From Treponema sp. (lineage in GTDB: Bacteria; Spirochaetota; Spirochaetia; Treponematales; Treponemataceae), in assembly GCA_024695625.1 (NCBI GenBank), contig JAILHV010000213.1:1-32677 (forward strand): a stretch of DNA of 32,677 nt, in the 5' to 3' direction. Positions 14,965-23,700 of the stretch are shown one piece after another. How positions within the stretch are numbered: the first letter of the stretch is position 1; the number at the start of each line of letters is the position of its first letter. The notes under the pieces are model-generated. The model was not told the DNA's origin. It searched no databases and saw only the letters and a program-made list of their open reading frames with translations. The position numbers were made by a program, and so were the translations under genes.

Positions 14965-15360
14965 ATGGAAATATTTGTGATGGATAACAAGACCTTATTG
15001 ACTGTTCAAGAACAAAAAAAAGAAAAAAGGTATTTGTGGCTGGATTTCTTTAAGTTCCTATTTTTTCAGGTGTCCGGCTTGTCAAAAATAAAATACCTCT
15101 TTTTTCTCATTGCCATTGGCCTTATTGCCTTTCCGACTATTGGAATTCCGTCCTTACTGTATGAAAAATTCAAGGAAGATATTGTCTTGGAAAAACTGGG
15201 GATAAGCCTAGGGGCATTACTTGCAAGCGGATACATCGCAACAGAAATTCTCGTGTACTTTTTGGTCATCAAGCGACTGGCTCTTTTTGCGGATTCCAAC
15301 GCAAAGGAGAAAGAAAGCAAAAAAGAAAGCAATTTTGCGGATACGAGTACGGAATTATAA
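14965..15360 (+). CDS. Small membrane protein of unknown function
   Basis: This open frame encodes 131 residues, or 126 if the ATG at 14980 is used; neither start has a clear ribosome-binding site. A charged N-terminus (VQEQKKEKRY) precedes two likely membrane helices (about residues 40-60, IKYLFFLIAIGLIAFPTIGIP, and about 78-102, LGISLGALLASGYIATEILVYFLVI) and an acidic/Lys-rich tail. I do not recognise the family. Codon use and the clean two-helix pattern suggest a real gene. Confidence 0.55.
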   Translation: MEIFVMDNKTLLTVQEQKKEKRYLWLDFFKFLFFQVSGLSKIKYLFFLIAIGLIAFPTIGIPSLLYEKFKEDIVLEKLGISLGALLASGYIATEILVYFLVIKRLALFADSNAKEKESKKESNFADTSTEL

Positions 15361-15738
15361 AGGCAAAGGATACCATCGTCCCCAGTCCCTACAAGAAATA
15401 AGGTAGCTGCAAAAGGAAGTTCCCCAGCGCAAAAATTCCAGAAGGTAGCAAAAAAATCCCCCATTTGACTTTTGATTTTCCTTTTATTCTGGAGCATATT
15501 TCTATATATTACTGCCCCTTCGGGGATTCCTCGTGTTACGGGCTTTCCGGGGCTTGCCCTCACGGCCGGTACCCTTCGGGTACGCACTCCGTGCCCCCTC
15601 CAATCCCGGCTAGGTTGCGCCAAAAAAAATCCATCCGTGGATTTTTTTTGGATTGCAGAATCGCTTCGCAATTCTGCATGCGCTAAGTCGCCCTCCATGG
15701 CTCTATATTCCTTTATATAGTATAGAGGAAATTATACT
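15361..15738. repeat. Palindrome-rich intergenic region (repeat family B)
   Basis: No gene is visible. It contains GTACCC/GGGTAC, the family B motif at 15600-15614, a 14-bp perfect hairpin with a 4-base loop (15620-15633 with 15638-15651), and GCAGAAT/ATTCTGC (15655-15661 with 15671-15677). A TATAGT-like box and AGAGGA lie just before 15739. Confidence 0.65.
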
Positions 15739-16715
15739 ATGCCAAATATTTCAAAAAAATCTTTTCACATCTTAAACCCCCGCCTTGACCCCAACTTTAA
15801 GGCCATCTTCACCCAGAACACACAGGCTTCAAAGATTGCGCTAAAGCCCTTCCTGTCTGCTGCAATCGGCAGGGATGTTAGGGAAGCTACAGTCGTCCAG
15901 AATGAGGATGCAGCCTTGTACAAATTCCAGCGGACTGTGGACTACGACATAAACTGCGAGTTTGCGGACGGGACAAAAGCTCAGGTAGAGATGCAGGGCT
16001 TTGACCAGCAGTACGACTACGGCAAGCGTGCTGAATACTATGCGGCCCGCCTTGTCTCTTCCGTGATGGAGGTTGGCGACGAATGCCAGTTTTCAGATGT
16101 GTCCGATGGTTTTTAGATAGAAATTGACTGCAAACAAAAAGTCCGGGTTCTTAGGGCGGGAGCCCTAAGCCGTGCCGGATGAAACGGTAGCAAGGCGTTC
16201 CGTTGAAGAGGGGTCTAAGGGGAGGGGAAAACCTCGCTTCGGAGTAGGGGTTTTCCCCTCCCCTTTGTTCGGGGTGCAAGGGGACTCCCTTGAACAACTT
16301 GCCAACTCTGCTCAAATGGTGTAAATTCTTAAAGGAAGCGGACAATCCAAAGAGTCAGGATTTAGTAAGAGCTATAGTGGAGTCGGAGGAAGGCATTATG
16401 AAGGCAAGCGACGCCCTAAAAAATATAAGCGATGACGGCTGGCGCTGGGTAATACAGGGGCAAATCGAGGGAAAAAAGCGCGACTACACAAGCGGCCTTT
16501 TGGCGGCAGAAAGACGCGGACTTGCACAGGGAATAAAAGAAGGTCTTGAACAGGGTCTAGAGCAAGGTCTTGTACAAGGAATGCATAAAAAAGCAATTGA
16601 AACAGCAAGAAATCTTCTGGCAGAAGGAATTTCCCCCGAAATGATAGCAAAGTGTTGCTCCCTTTCCCTGGAAGAAGTAAAGGAACTGCAAAAGGCTCCC
16701 CTTGCCACCCCCTAA
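15739..16715 (+). pseudogene. PD-(D/E)XK nuclease family (PDDEXK_2/Rpn-like) gene, disrupted
   Basis: The N-terminal part (15739 to about 16085) encodes MPNISKKSFHILNPRLDPNFKAIF...GTKAQVEMQGFDQQYDYGKRAEYYAARLVSSVMEVGDE, including the nuclease core. It then runs into a stop at 16114. The C-terminal part resumes at about 16290 in another frame: LPTLLKWCKFLKEADNPKSQDLVRAIVESEEGIMKASDAL...GLEQGLEQGLVQG. The central segment of the family is missing and replaced by repeat-family A sequence at 16144-16294. Family members are associated with recombination or transposition (Rpn). The last codon overlaps the stop of the convergent gene at 16712. Confidence 0.82.
16144..16294 (+). repeat. Intergenic repeat family A, copy 2, inside the broken PDDEXK_2 gene
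   Basis: The element has an 8-bp stem (16150-16157 with 16162-16169), CCGTGCCGG, GGTCTAAGGGG, a longer hairpin of GGGGAAAACC with GGGTTTTCCCC around CTCGCTTCGGAGTAG, and a right end ACTCCCTTG at which gene sequence resumes. Confidence 0.75.
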
Positions 16716-17182
16716 GACCTGTCCCCCAAGCGCATCTCCACATACCGCACCCGGCCAGCTTTAACTGCATCTTTTATCTGCTTTTCACGGGCACTTAAGG
16801 TGGAAGAGCCGGTTTTTACCTCCACAAAAAGAACCTCGCGTATTTCCTTCCCCTCAGCGGCACCGGGAAAAGCCACAAAATCTATGGGCTTGCCAACAAA
16901 ACGTGCATCTGCTGGATTGCAGGGAAAACCGGGCAAATAAGGAGCAAGCTGCTCAGCCGCCTGTCCGCCAAGAACCGAACGGCTCCGCTTTACCGCATCC
17001 TCACGGGCCCTTTTTACCACAAACGAATCCGCCGCTTTCTGTATGGAGCGCCCAATCAATATGCCAAGAATCAAAAAAAAGGCAAGTAGCGCCGCAGCTG
17101 TAACAAAAAGAGCAATATTTGTTTTTATGAATGTCAGGATTTGCTCCAGCTCAAGGTCCTGAAAAGGTGAATTTGTTCCCAT
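16712..17182 (-). CDS. Membrane-anchored Holliday-junction-resolvase-like nuclease
   Basis: This 156-residue protein has one membrane helix (about residues 23-44) and then a domain matching the Holliday junction resolvase-related family (PF10107): QLAPYLPGFPCNPADARFVGKPIDFVAF and VLFVEVKTGSSTLSAREKQIKDAVKAGRVRYVEMR. The PD-(D/E)xK active-site pattern is visible as Asp101, Glu121 and Lys123. The substrate is unproven; a membrane-tethered nuclease is odd for junction resolution but this tethered layout is typical of the family as I know it. Its stop overlaps the stop of the convergent pseudogene. Confidence 0.78.
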   Translation of the reverse strand: MGTNSPFQDLELEQILTFIKTNIALFVTAAALLAFFLILGILIGRSIQKAADSFVVKRAREDAVKRSRSVLGGQAAEQLAPYLPGFPCNPADARFVGKPIDFVAFPGAAEGKEIREVLFVEVKTGSSTLSAREKQIKDAVKAGRVRYVEMRLGDRS

Positions 17183-17298
17183 AAATGCAGTTTAGCACTT
17201 TTGGGACACTTAATCAAACAAAACGGCACAAGACGGTTGCAAGCGGACAGCCCTATTGCAAGGCGCAAGTTCTGCCGATTTATAAGAAGAGGTGTTTT

Positions 17299-18723
17299 AT
17301 GCTTAAAAGAGCCTATCCGTTTATTTTCGCGTTAATTTCCCCTGCCCTTTTTGCCCAGCAGGCACAAAAAAAACAGGCACCAAAGCCTCAAGTACGCCAG
17401 CCGGCAGCACAGCAGCCCCAGGTAAGACAGGAAACATCGCTTGGCCTTGAACTTCTGGACACATCTGCAATAGATACAAGCGGAGGAAGCCTAGAATTCA
17501 AATTCAAGTACCAGGAAGGCGACAGGTATTCAATCCTTTCCACAGTGAACGAAGACGTATTCGTAAACATGCGCTATGACCACCACGGCGAAATTGTAAA
17601 CCGCGTAAGTGCAGAAGTTACCGGAGTTGATGCATCTTCCGGCTCAGGCACAAACGAATGCACCTTCATGACAACAGAAAACGCCTTTGGACTTGGCGGA
17701 GGAAAAACCTTCAGCTGGGGCGAAGAATACAAGAGCGTATTTGACCGCACATCCCTTGGCCGCTACACAATCGGCGACGAATACTTCATGCCAACCGTCC
17801 GCGACGTGCCAATCTTCCCCGACCACGCAATAAAACCAGGCGACACATGGGTTCAGGAAGGACACGAAGCCCACGACCTTAGGAAAAACTTTGGACTGGA
17901 AAAGCCCTACATAGTCCCCTTCACCGCCACATACAAATACCTTGGAACCGTTGGCCGCGAAAAACGCGAAGTAAAGCAGATGAGCTATGCCGCAGCCTCC
18001 ATAAGCAAGCAGAGGAACAACCAGGTAACAAAAAAAGAGGGAAACGTACTCCACGTCTTCCACGTTAAATATTCACTCTACACCCAGGCCCCGCAAAGAC
18101 CTTCCGCAAACTACTACGGCGACTACCCCCAAACAACCATGGGCTTTAGCGACGAACTAATCTACTGGGATGCAGAAAAAGGCGCAATTGACCATTACGT
18201 AGAAAACTTCAGGATTCTCATAGAAACCGCCTACGGCAACATCTACGAATTCCGCGGAACGGCACACGCAGAAGTTACAGACTTTATCCGTACCGGAACC
18301 GACGACGAGCTTAGGGCCGTTGAAGAGCAGATCAAGGACCTTGGCATAGAAAACGTTACCGTCAAAAAAAGCGACAAGGGCCTTACCCTCAGTATGGAAA
18401 ACATCCAGTTCAAGGCGGAAAGTTCCCAGCTCATGCCCAGCGAAACGGAAAAGCTAAAAAAGCTTGCCCAAATTCTTGAAGCCTACCCGGACAACGATAT
18501 CCTTGTAAGCGGACACACCGCAACCGGCAAAGGCCGCGACCCCCAGGAACTTAGCGAAGCGCGCGCAAAAGCAGTTGCCGACTACCTAATCCAGCTTGGC
18601 GTAAAAGACAACTACCACATCTTTACCCAGGGCTTTGGAGACAAAAAGCCAATCGCCCCAAACACCACGGAAGAAGGAAAGGCAAAAAACCGCCGCGTAG
18701 AAATTACGATTATGGATAAATAA
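17299..18723 (+). CDS. OmpA-family peptidoglycan-binding envelope protein
   Basis: The start at 17299 is chosen because AAGAGGTG lies upstream and the protein then opens with a signal peptide, MLKRAYPFIFALISPALFAQQ. The product has 474 residues. A Gln/Pro/Lys-rich linker (about residues 20-48) precedes an N-terminal beta-rich region, and the C-terminal OmpA domain (about residues 365-474) contains IQFKAESSQLMPSETEKLKKLAQIL and SGHTATGKG...LSEARAKAVADYLIQLGV...GFGDKKPIAPN...NRRVEITI. It should bind peptidoglycan in the periplasm. Its 3' neighbour, the FadL-like gene, is convergent. Confidence 0.87.
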   Translation: MLKRAYPFIFALISPALFAQQAQKKQAPKPQVRQPAAQQPQVRQETSLGLELLDTSAIDTSGGSLEFKFKYQEGDRYSILSTVNEDVFVNMRYDHHGEIVNRVSAEVTGVDASSGSGTNECTFMTTENAFGLGGGKTFSWGEEYKSVFDRTSLGRYTIGDEYFMPTVRDVPIFPDHAIKPGDTWVQEGHEAHDLRKNFGLEKPYIVPFTATYKYLGTVGREKREVKQMSYAAASISKQRNNQVTKKEGNVLHVFHVKYSLYTQAPQRPSANYYGDYPQTTMGFSDELIYWDAEKGAIDHYVENFRILIETAYGNIYEFRGTAHAEVTDFIRTGTDDELRAVEEQIKDLGIENVTVKKSDKGLTLSMENIQFKAESSQLMPSETEKLKKLAQILEAYPDNDILVSGHTATGKGRDPQELSEARAKAVADYLIQLGVKDNYHIFTQGFGDKKPIAPNTTEEGKAKNRRVEITIMDK

Positions 18724-18916
18724 TTTTTTATTCTTTTTCTGGACCCGCTTTTTTTTCAAATCGCGCTGCAATTTTTTCAAAATTGCAGGTTACACCTTAA
18801 ACCCGCTTTCCAGGGCTACGCGCTCACGCGCTCCGGCCCGCCTTACGGCGGTCTTGCCTATGGCAACCCTTCCAATCGGGGGTAGGATGCCTTTTGAAAA
18901 ACGATAAGTTGGTTCC
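18724..18916. repeat. Palindrome-rich intergenic region (repeat family B)
   Basis: No gene is visible. A perfect 10-bp inverted repeat (CTGCAATTTT 18766-18775 with AAAATTGCAG 18779-18788) is followed by GC palindromes and the family B motif CCAATCGGGGGTAGG at 18872-18886. Confidence 0.6.
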
Positions 18917-18954
18917 CATAAAAAAAGCGCAGCCTGGTTATGCAGACTGCGCTT
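18917..18954 (-). terminator. Rho-independent terminator of the FadL-like gene
   Basis: On the minus strand AAGCGCAG (18954-18947) pairs with CTGCGCTT (18932-18925), 14-base loop, followed by a run of T. Confidence 0.85.
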
Positions 18955-18979
18955 GTTGTTGGCTAGGTAAAGCCTTAAC

Positions 18980-20314
18980 TTAGAATGGCAGGCGGTAGGT
19001 TACGCCAATGCTTGCCATAAAGAGGTCCTTTGAAAGCTTGAATGGATCAAAGTCTTCATCAAAGTAGTTAACCCACATACCAGCAGCTGTCAAAGTAAGA
19101 TTTTCGATTGGGGTTACTTCTACGCCACCGCCAAGTGTAAAGCTGTTCAAGACAGGTGAGAAATAGCTGTTTGACTCGTCGTTTGTTCCCTGCTTTGAAT
19201 ATGAAAAGCCAAGGCTTGCTCCTACCATGTCGTTGATCTTGTAGTCTGCACCAAGGGCAAATTCAATTGAGTTGTCGTAGTCTGTTTCACCAAGGATTGA
19301 ATCCATTGTAGCCTGCTTGTTAAAGTAGTAGTTGCAGCTGAATGAAAGAAGAAGCGGGTCAATAACGTTGTATGCGGCACCAAAACCAAGGCAAGCTGGA
19401 AGGTCTGTGTTGAATTTTTTTCCGTCCTCAATGCCCATACCATCTGCCAAGTTTCCGTCAACATTGTCAACCTTGTACTTAATCTTGTTGATTGTTGAAT
19501 ACTGAAGAGAAAGGTCAAGCTTGTCGATTGGGCGGGCATGAGCACCGAATACAGCTCCAAAACCAGTTGCCTTTGCATCGTAGCTTATTGTGTCTCCGCC
19601 GTTTACCTGCTTGAAAACAGCATTGCTAGAAGTAAGCTCCATAGACTGGGTTCCGTAGACCATGCGTAAGGCAGCACCAACAGAAACCATGCCGTCAAGG
19701 AATTTGTATGCACCGCCAATCTCTCCACCATAAGTGATGGAATTTACCTTAAGGCTGTGGTCTGGAGCAGCACCCGCAGCGGCCTGTGCAGCATAACCAT
19801 ATTTTTGTGCTTCTGCAGTTTTTCCCGCAGCAGCATATTTTTGTGCAGCTGTTTGAGCATCACCTGCAGCGGAAATAAGCTTTTCACCAATTGCAGGAGA
19901 GCCATCATCAAAATTAAGAGTACCGCCACCTGCATAGACACCAAAGTTCATGAATACAGAAAAATCACCCTTGTGGTAAACTGCATCAAAGTCAGGGTAA
20001 AGCCATACCGTTGTTGTATCAGAGGCTGACGTAACTATGTCCTTAGAATTGAATAATGCTTCTAATGTATCATCATTAAGTTCATGCTTGTATTCCTTGA
20101 ATACAAACTGGTTGCCGGCTTCTATCCAAAGGCCGTCCTGCAAAAAGGCTGTACCTGCGATGTTGTAGAATGCAGCTTCCGGGCGCTGGAATTCTGCGTT
20201 GCGGCTTGGGTTGCGCAAATATCCTGTGCTCATGTTTGTCTTGTTTTCTACGCCGCCAGCGAATGCAAAAGCCACGCTCATGGCTGCTGCTGCAAAAGCT
20301 AAAGTTCTTTTCAT
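18980..20314 (-). CDS. Outer-membrane transport protein, OMPP1/FadL/TodX family
   Basis: From ATG 20314, preceded by AAGGAG, this is a 444-residue protein with signal peptide MKRTLAFAAAAMSVAFAFAGG. The N-terminal STGYLRNPSRNAEFQRPEAAFYNIAGTAFL matches the FadL plug region (the NP...A..NPA-type motif), and the C-terminal half shows alternating amphipathic strands ending GVTYRLPF with a terminal Phe, as expected for an outer-membrane beta-barrel. It likely forms a channel for hydrophobic compounds; the ligand is unknown. An Ala-rich, coil-like insert lies at about residues 155-190 (AGDAQTAAQKYAAAGKTAEAQKYGYAAQAAAG). It has its own promoter and terminator. Confidence 0.85.
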   Translation of the reverse strand: MKRTLAFAAAAMSVAFAFAGGVENKTNMSTGYLRNPSRNAEFQRPEAAFYNIAGTAFLQDGLWIEAGNQFVFKEYKHELNDDTLEALFNSKDIVTSASDTTTVWLYPDFDAVYHKGDFSVFMNFGVYAGGGTLNFDDGSPAIGEKLISAAGDAQTAAQKYAAAGKTAEAQKYGYAAQAAAGAAPDHSLKVNSITYGGEIGGAYKFLDGMVSVGAALRMVYGTQSMELTSSNAVFKQVNGGDTISYDAKATGFGAVFGAHARPIDKLDLSLQYSTINKIKYKVDNVDGNLADGMGIEDGKKFNTDLPACLGFGAAYNVIDPLLLSFSCNYYFNKQATMDSILGETDYDNSIEFALGADYKINDMVGASLGFSYSKQGTNDESNSYFSPVLNSFTLGGGVEVTPIENLTLTAAGMWVNYFDEDFDPFKLSKDLFMASIGVTYRLPF

Positions 20315-20348
20315 GTTAATATTCTCCTTAACAGCTCTCTCTTCTGTA

Positions 20349-20377
20349 AATATAATGCACAAAAAGGTGCATGTCTA
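20349..20377 (-). promoter_or_regulatory. Promoter of the FadL-like gene with spacer palindrome
   Basis: On the minus strand TAGACA (20377-20372), 17 bases, then TATATT (20354-20349). The spacer carries TGCAC...GTGCA (20357-20372), a 5-bp inverted repeat that could be an operator. Confidence 0.5.
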
Positions 20378-20424
20378 TTTTTTCGGCAGAATAATTGAAA
20401 AAAGTTAAGGAAATGCCAGGGGCA

Positions 20425-20545
20425 GCCGTCATTCCGGGCTCCGACCCGGAATCTGTGGAAGATGAATGCGGGGCTTATCGGTACAGACCCTGAATCCACA
20501 TTCGTAGCAAGTGCGTGCGAATGTGGCGTAGCAGTTCAGGGTGAC
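20425..20545 (+). repeat. Repeat family C, copy 1
   Basis: It begins with a REP-like hairpin (ATTCCGGG 20431-20438 with CCCGGAAT 20445-20452). A second hairpin has an outer stem ACCCTGAA/TTCAGGGT (20487-20494 with 20535-20542) and inner stem CCACATTCG/CGAATGTGG (20496-20504 with 20518-20526), 13-base loop. A copy lies at 29688-29772 in reverse. Confidence 0.8.
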
Positions 20546-20583
20546 GGTTTGCGGTTCAGGGGGACCGTTTTTTTACGTACTTA

Positions 20584-20730
20584 AAAAGAAGCCTACGCCG
20601 CCATGGAGCCTTGGGAACAAAATCCCCTCCTTGGTATTTTGTTCCCGTAAGTTTTCTGCGAAAACTTACCCTATCTCTATAGCAACAAAATGACGCGCCC
20701 TCCTTGGCGCTACTTTTAGCCAAGCAATGC
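20584..20730. repeat. Tandem hairpin cluster, repeat family B ends
   Basis: Three perfect hairpins follow each other: 11 bp (20613-20623 with 20636-20646), 10 bp with a 3-base loop (20647-20656 with 20660-20669) and 6 bp (20703-20708 with 20719-20724). The block runs from AGAAGCCTA to CCAAGCAATGC, the same ends as the 13675-13814 element. Confidence 0.7.
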
Positions 20731-20794
20731 AGACGAAGGGCGGTTAGCAAAGAGAGCTTTCGTCCAGAAGAGAAAAAGAATACTTTATATTCTC

Positions 20795-23700
20795 TTAAAC
20801 CAAAGATTCCCTTAGCGTGGTAAAGACTTTTATGCCCTTTATGCGGCCATCGCGGGCAAAGACACTTTGGCTTTCCTGAGGTGTAAGGCTTGTGCTGGTG
20901 CGCTCCACTTTGCCGAGGTCCGTTTCCACTTCAATTTTGTCCTGGTCGGAAAGGATGTATTTTACCTTTGTACCGCAGACGGTAAATTCCAGTGTTGAAT
21001 CATCCTTAAATTCAGTCTTGCGTAAAAGCAGGCTCTTAAAGGCAAGGCATGAATGTTCCACGCGGACTCCAAGTTCTCCGCTTCGGGTAATGACTTCTTC
21101 TTTTACCTGTCCCGTCATACCTGGCTGTTTTGCCCCCTGCATTGAAGGCGTATGCGAATATGGATCCTGGGGGAAGGCTCCGTAAAGCTGTGGAGTCTTG
21201 TTAAAGCCAAGTCCTGAGCGCACGTCGTAGTAAATAGAAGCAAGTTCTTTTGCCATCTGGCTGTCTGCCGAAGCAAATGCGGCATCAACGTTTTCCTGTA
21301 CGGCAAGGAGCAGCTTTGAAACCATGTGCCAATAAATGCTGCCAAGGCCTTCGTAGGCGTAGAAGGTTCCAGAGCGGCCTGTAAAGCTTGAATGGTTGAA
21401 GGTCTTTTCGTAGAGCGAAAGTAGTTCCTTTTCTTCTTCTGCGCTGGGCTTCATTCCATCTGGCAGATTCTGGATAAATTCCTGCATTACGCGGGCATTC
21501 AGGAATGAAGGGTTAAAGTGGAAGACTCCGTTTGCATCCGAAGAAATAACCGTTCCCTTTGAGCGGCCAATAAATTCATTAAGATTTTGCACATCACTTG
21601 CAGGGACGTTGTTCTTTTCTTCAAACTTGGGAAGTTCCTTGTTGGGGTAAAGCATGTAGGAATTCTGCCTTTGCTCGTAGATGCGGCTTGAACGAAGCGC
21701 CTTAAGCAAGTCCACGCATTCTTTTCCGCCAAGCAGGTGGGAAGAAAGAACTGCAACCTGCCCTTCAAGCATTTCCTGCAGGTATTTGATTCCAAAGGAA
21801 TTTTCCCCCGGCACAAGCACGTTGTAGGAATGGTAAAGGCCGTCGCTTCTTTTGTTTAGCCTTACGGTGTAGACAACCGCCGCTTTTATGAGCATAAGTC
21901 CGCGGAGAATTTCATCTTTAGTGAGGCTTGAGTCTTTTCCAAAGCCGTTATTATAGAGGGAATTGCGCTCCTTTTCAAATATAAGACCTGACTTGCATAC
22001 AAAGTCGTAGAGTTGGCCGGCAGAAAGAGGGCCTGTGTAGTTTTCGTATTCCGCAAAGTGTTCGGTTAGCGCTTTGAATGCAAGTGCAGTTTCTTCCGTT
22101 ACCGTAAAGCTTTTGTCCTGGGACTGGGCAAAGAGTGTCTGGAGGAATGTAAGGTAGCGGTTAAGGTAGCAGCTTGTTACTACGGAAAGTCCCCAGCCTG
22201 CAAGAGCATTGTTTGCGTCATTCCATTCAGGACGCTGGGTGTTGAGCCAGATTCCTCCGCCCGGAACTAGGTTTGCGGCCTTGCTTATTACAATCTGCAG
22301 CAGTTTCTGCGTAAGGGTAACAAGGGCTATGCTTCCGTCTTTTGATGCAACTAGCTTTGCGTCCCCTCCCCTTTCTTTTGCGGCCTTAATGAGGGCATTG
22401 CTTGCCTCGCGGTCAAAGGCTATGGTGTCGCGGGGATTTTTTAGTATGCTTGCAAAGTCCTTGATTCTGTAGGGAACCGCAGCAGAGCTAAAGAGCTTTG
22501 TGGCAAGGGCTTTATTCAGGAAGTCTTTGTCCAGTTCATTCTGCCTTTCCAAAAGCTTTTGCAGGTAGATTACCTGGTGGTCTCCCCAGTAGCCAATGAA
22601 GGCCCAGGGATTGTTTGGATCGGGAACTTCCCAGTCAAGGCCACCGCGGAATATTCTGTAGGGGTTGAATCCGTCAATGGTCATGTTGTTAAGGAAGGCG
22701 CATATCATCGACGGGGTGTATTCAGGATAAGAGTATGAAAGTGCCTCCCAGTTCTGGAAGATGTCGCGCCAGTTGCCCTCGTAGTTAAGGATTTTGTTTC
22801 CAAATTCGTCGCGGAGCTTTATGTTGAATTTGTTCCAGGGACGGCTTGGGTCTCCGTGCCTTCTGGAGAAGGTAAGCGGCATGTATTCAAGTGCAAGCTT
22901 TAAAAGCAGGGGGTCTGCAAACTTTTGGGCAGCGTCTACAAGTTCGCTTCGCTTTATTAGCTTTTTGCCTGCAAAACCGGCAAGCATTTTTTCTGCGGAA
23001 GGAATGAGGCTTGTATTGCGCTGGGAGACAAAGCGCATAAAGTCTTCCAGGCTGATTTTTCCTCCGTCTGCAAAGATTCCACCCCTCATTATGTTGAACA
23101 TTACGTTTGCGCTGTGGTGGACGCAGCTCATTTTGTCTGCGGTATCCTGCATACCGTCGGCCTGGGCTATAAAGCTGTCCATTTCGCGCTTGCAGCTGGC
23201 AATGTCTTCTTCCAAAAGCCTTGCAGCTTGGTCCCTGTTTGCAAGCAGCTTCTTTAGGTCTGCAACGCGTGAGGAATCAAGGAAGGTGTCAAATACCTGG
23301 CTCCAGCATTCCTTTGCTCCTGGGGAAAGTGTTTCCTTTTTGCAGACAAAGCAGGAGGCCCTTTTTCCCTTAACAACGTCCTCACCGGCAAGGTCCTGCG
23401 GCTGGGGAAGCGATTTTTTTGCGAGCATGGCAAATTTCATTGGGGAATCAGGTGAAATCATTGTTATTCCGCTAGTGAACCAGCAGGTGTTTGCCACAAG
23501 ACATTCGCTTGGTTCTGCCTTGTCGGAAACAACGGAAGAAAGCGAAAACAGTGCAAGGGCACTTTCCCTGTCCATGTCTGACTGCTTGTAGGCATCCAAA
23601 AGCACGCTTGAATTGTTCTGCAGCTCAGTTCCTGCTCCGGCAGGCATTATGTTCTGGCAGCCGTCAAGTATGGAAAATTCCACGGCCTTAGCACCATTGT

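Noticed and set aside
15500..20760. Integron attC sites or CRISPR repeats as the explanation of the palindromic arrays
   Set aside because: No RYYYAAC/GTTRRRY pairs in the right arrangement, no gene cassettes or integrase, and no regular repeat-spacer pattern.
22794..23591. Plus-strand open frame within the large orphan gene
   Set aside because: Mirror frame of a long coding region, with Ser/Arg-rich low-quality composition and no start signals.
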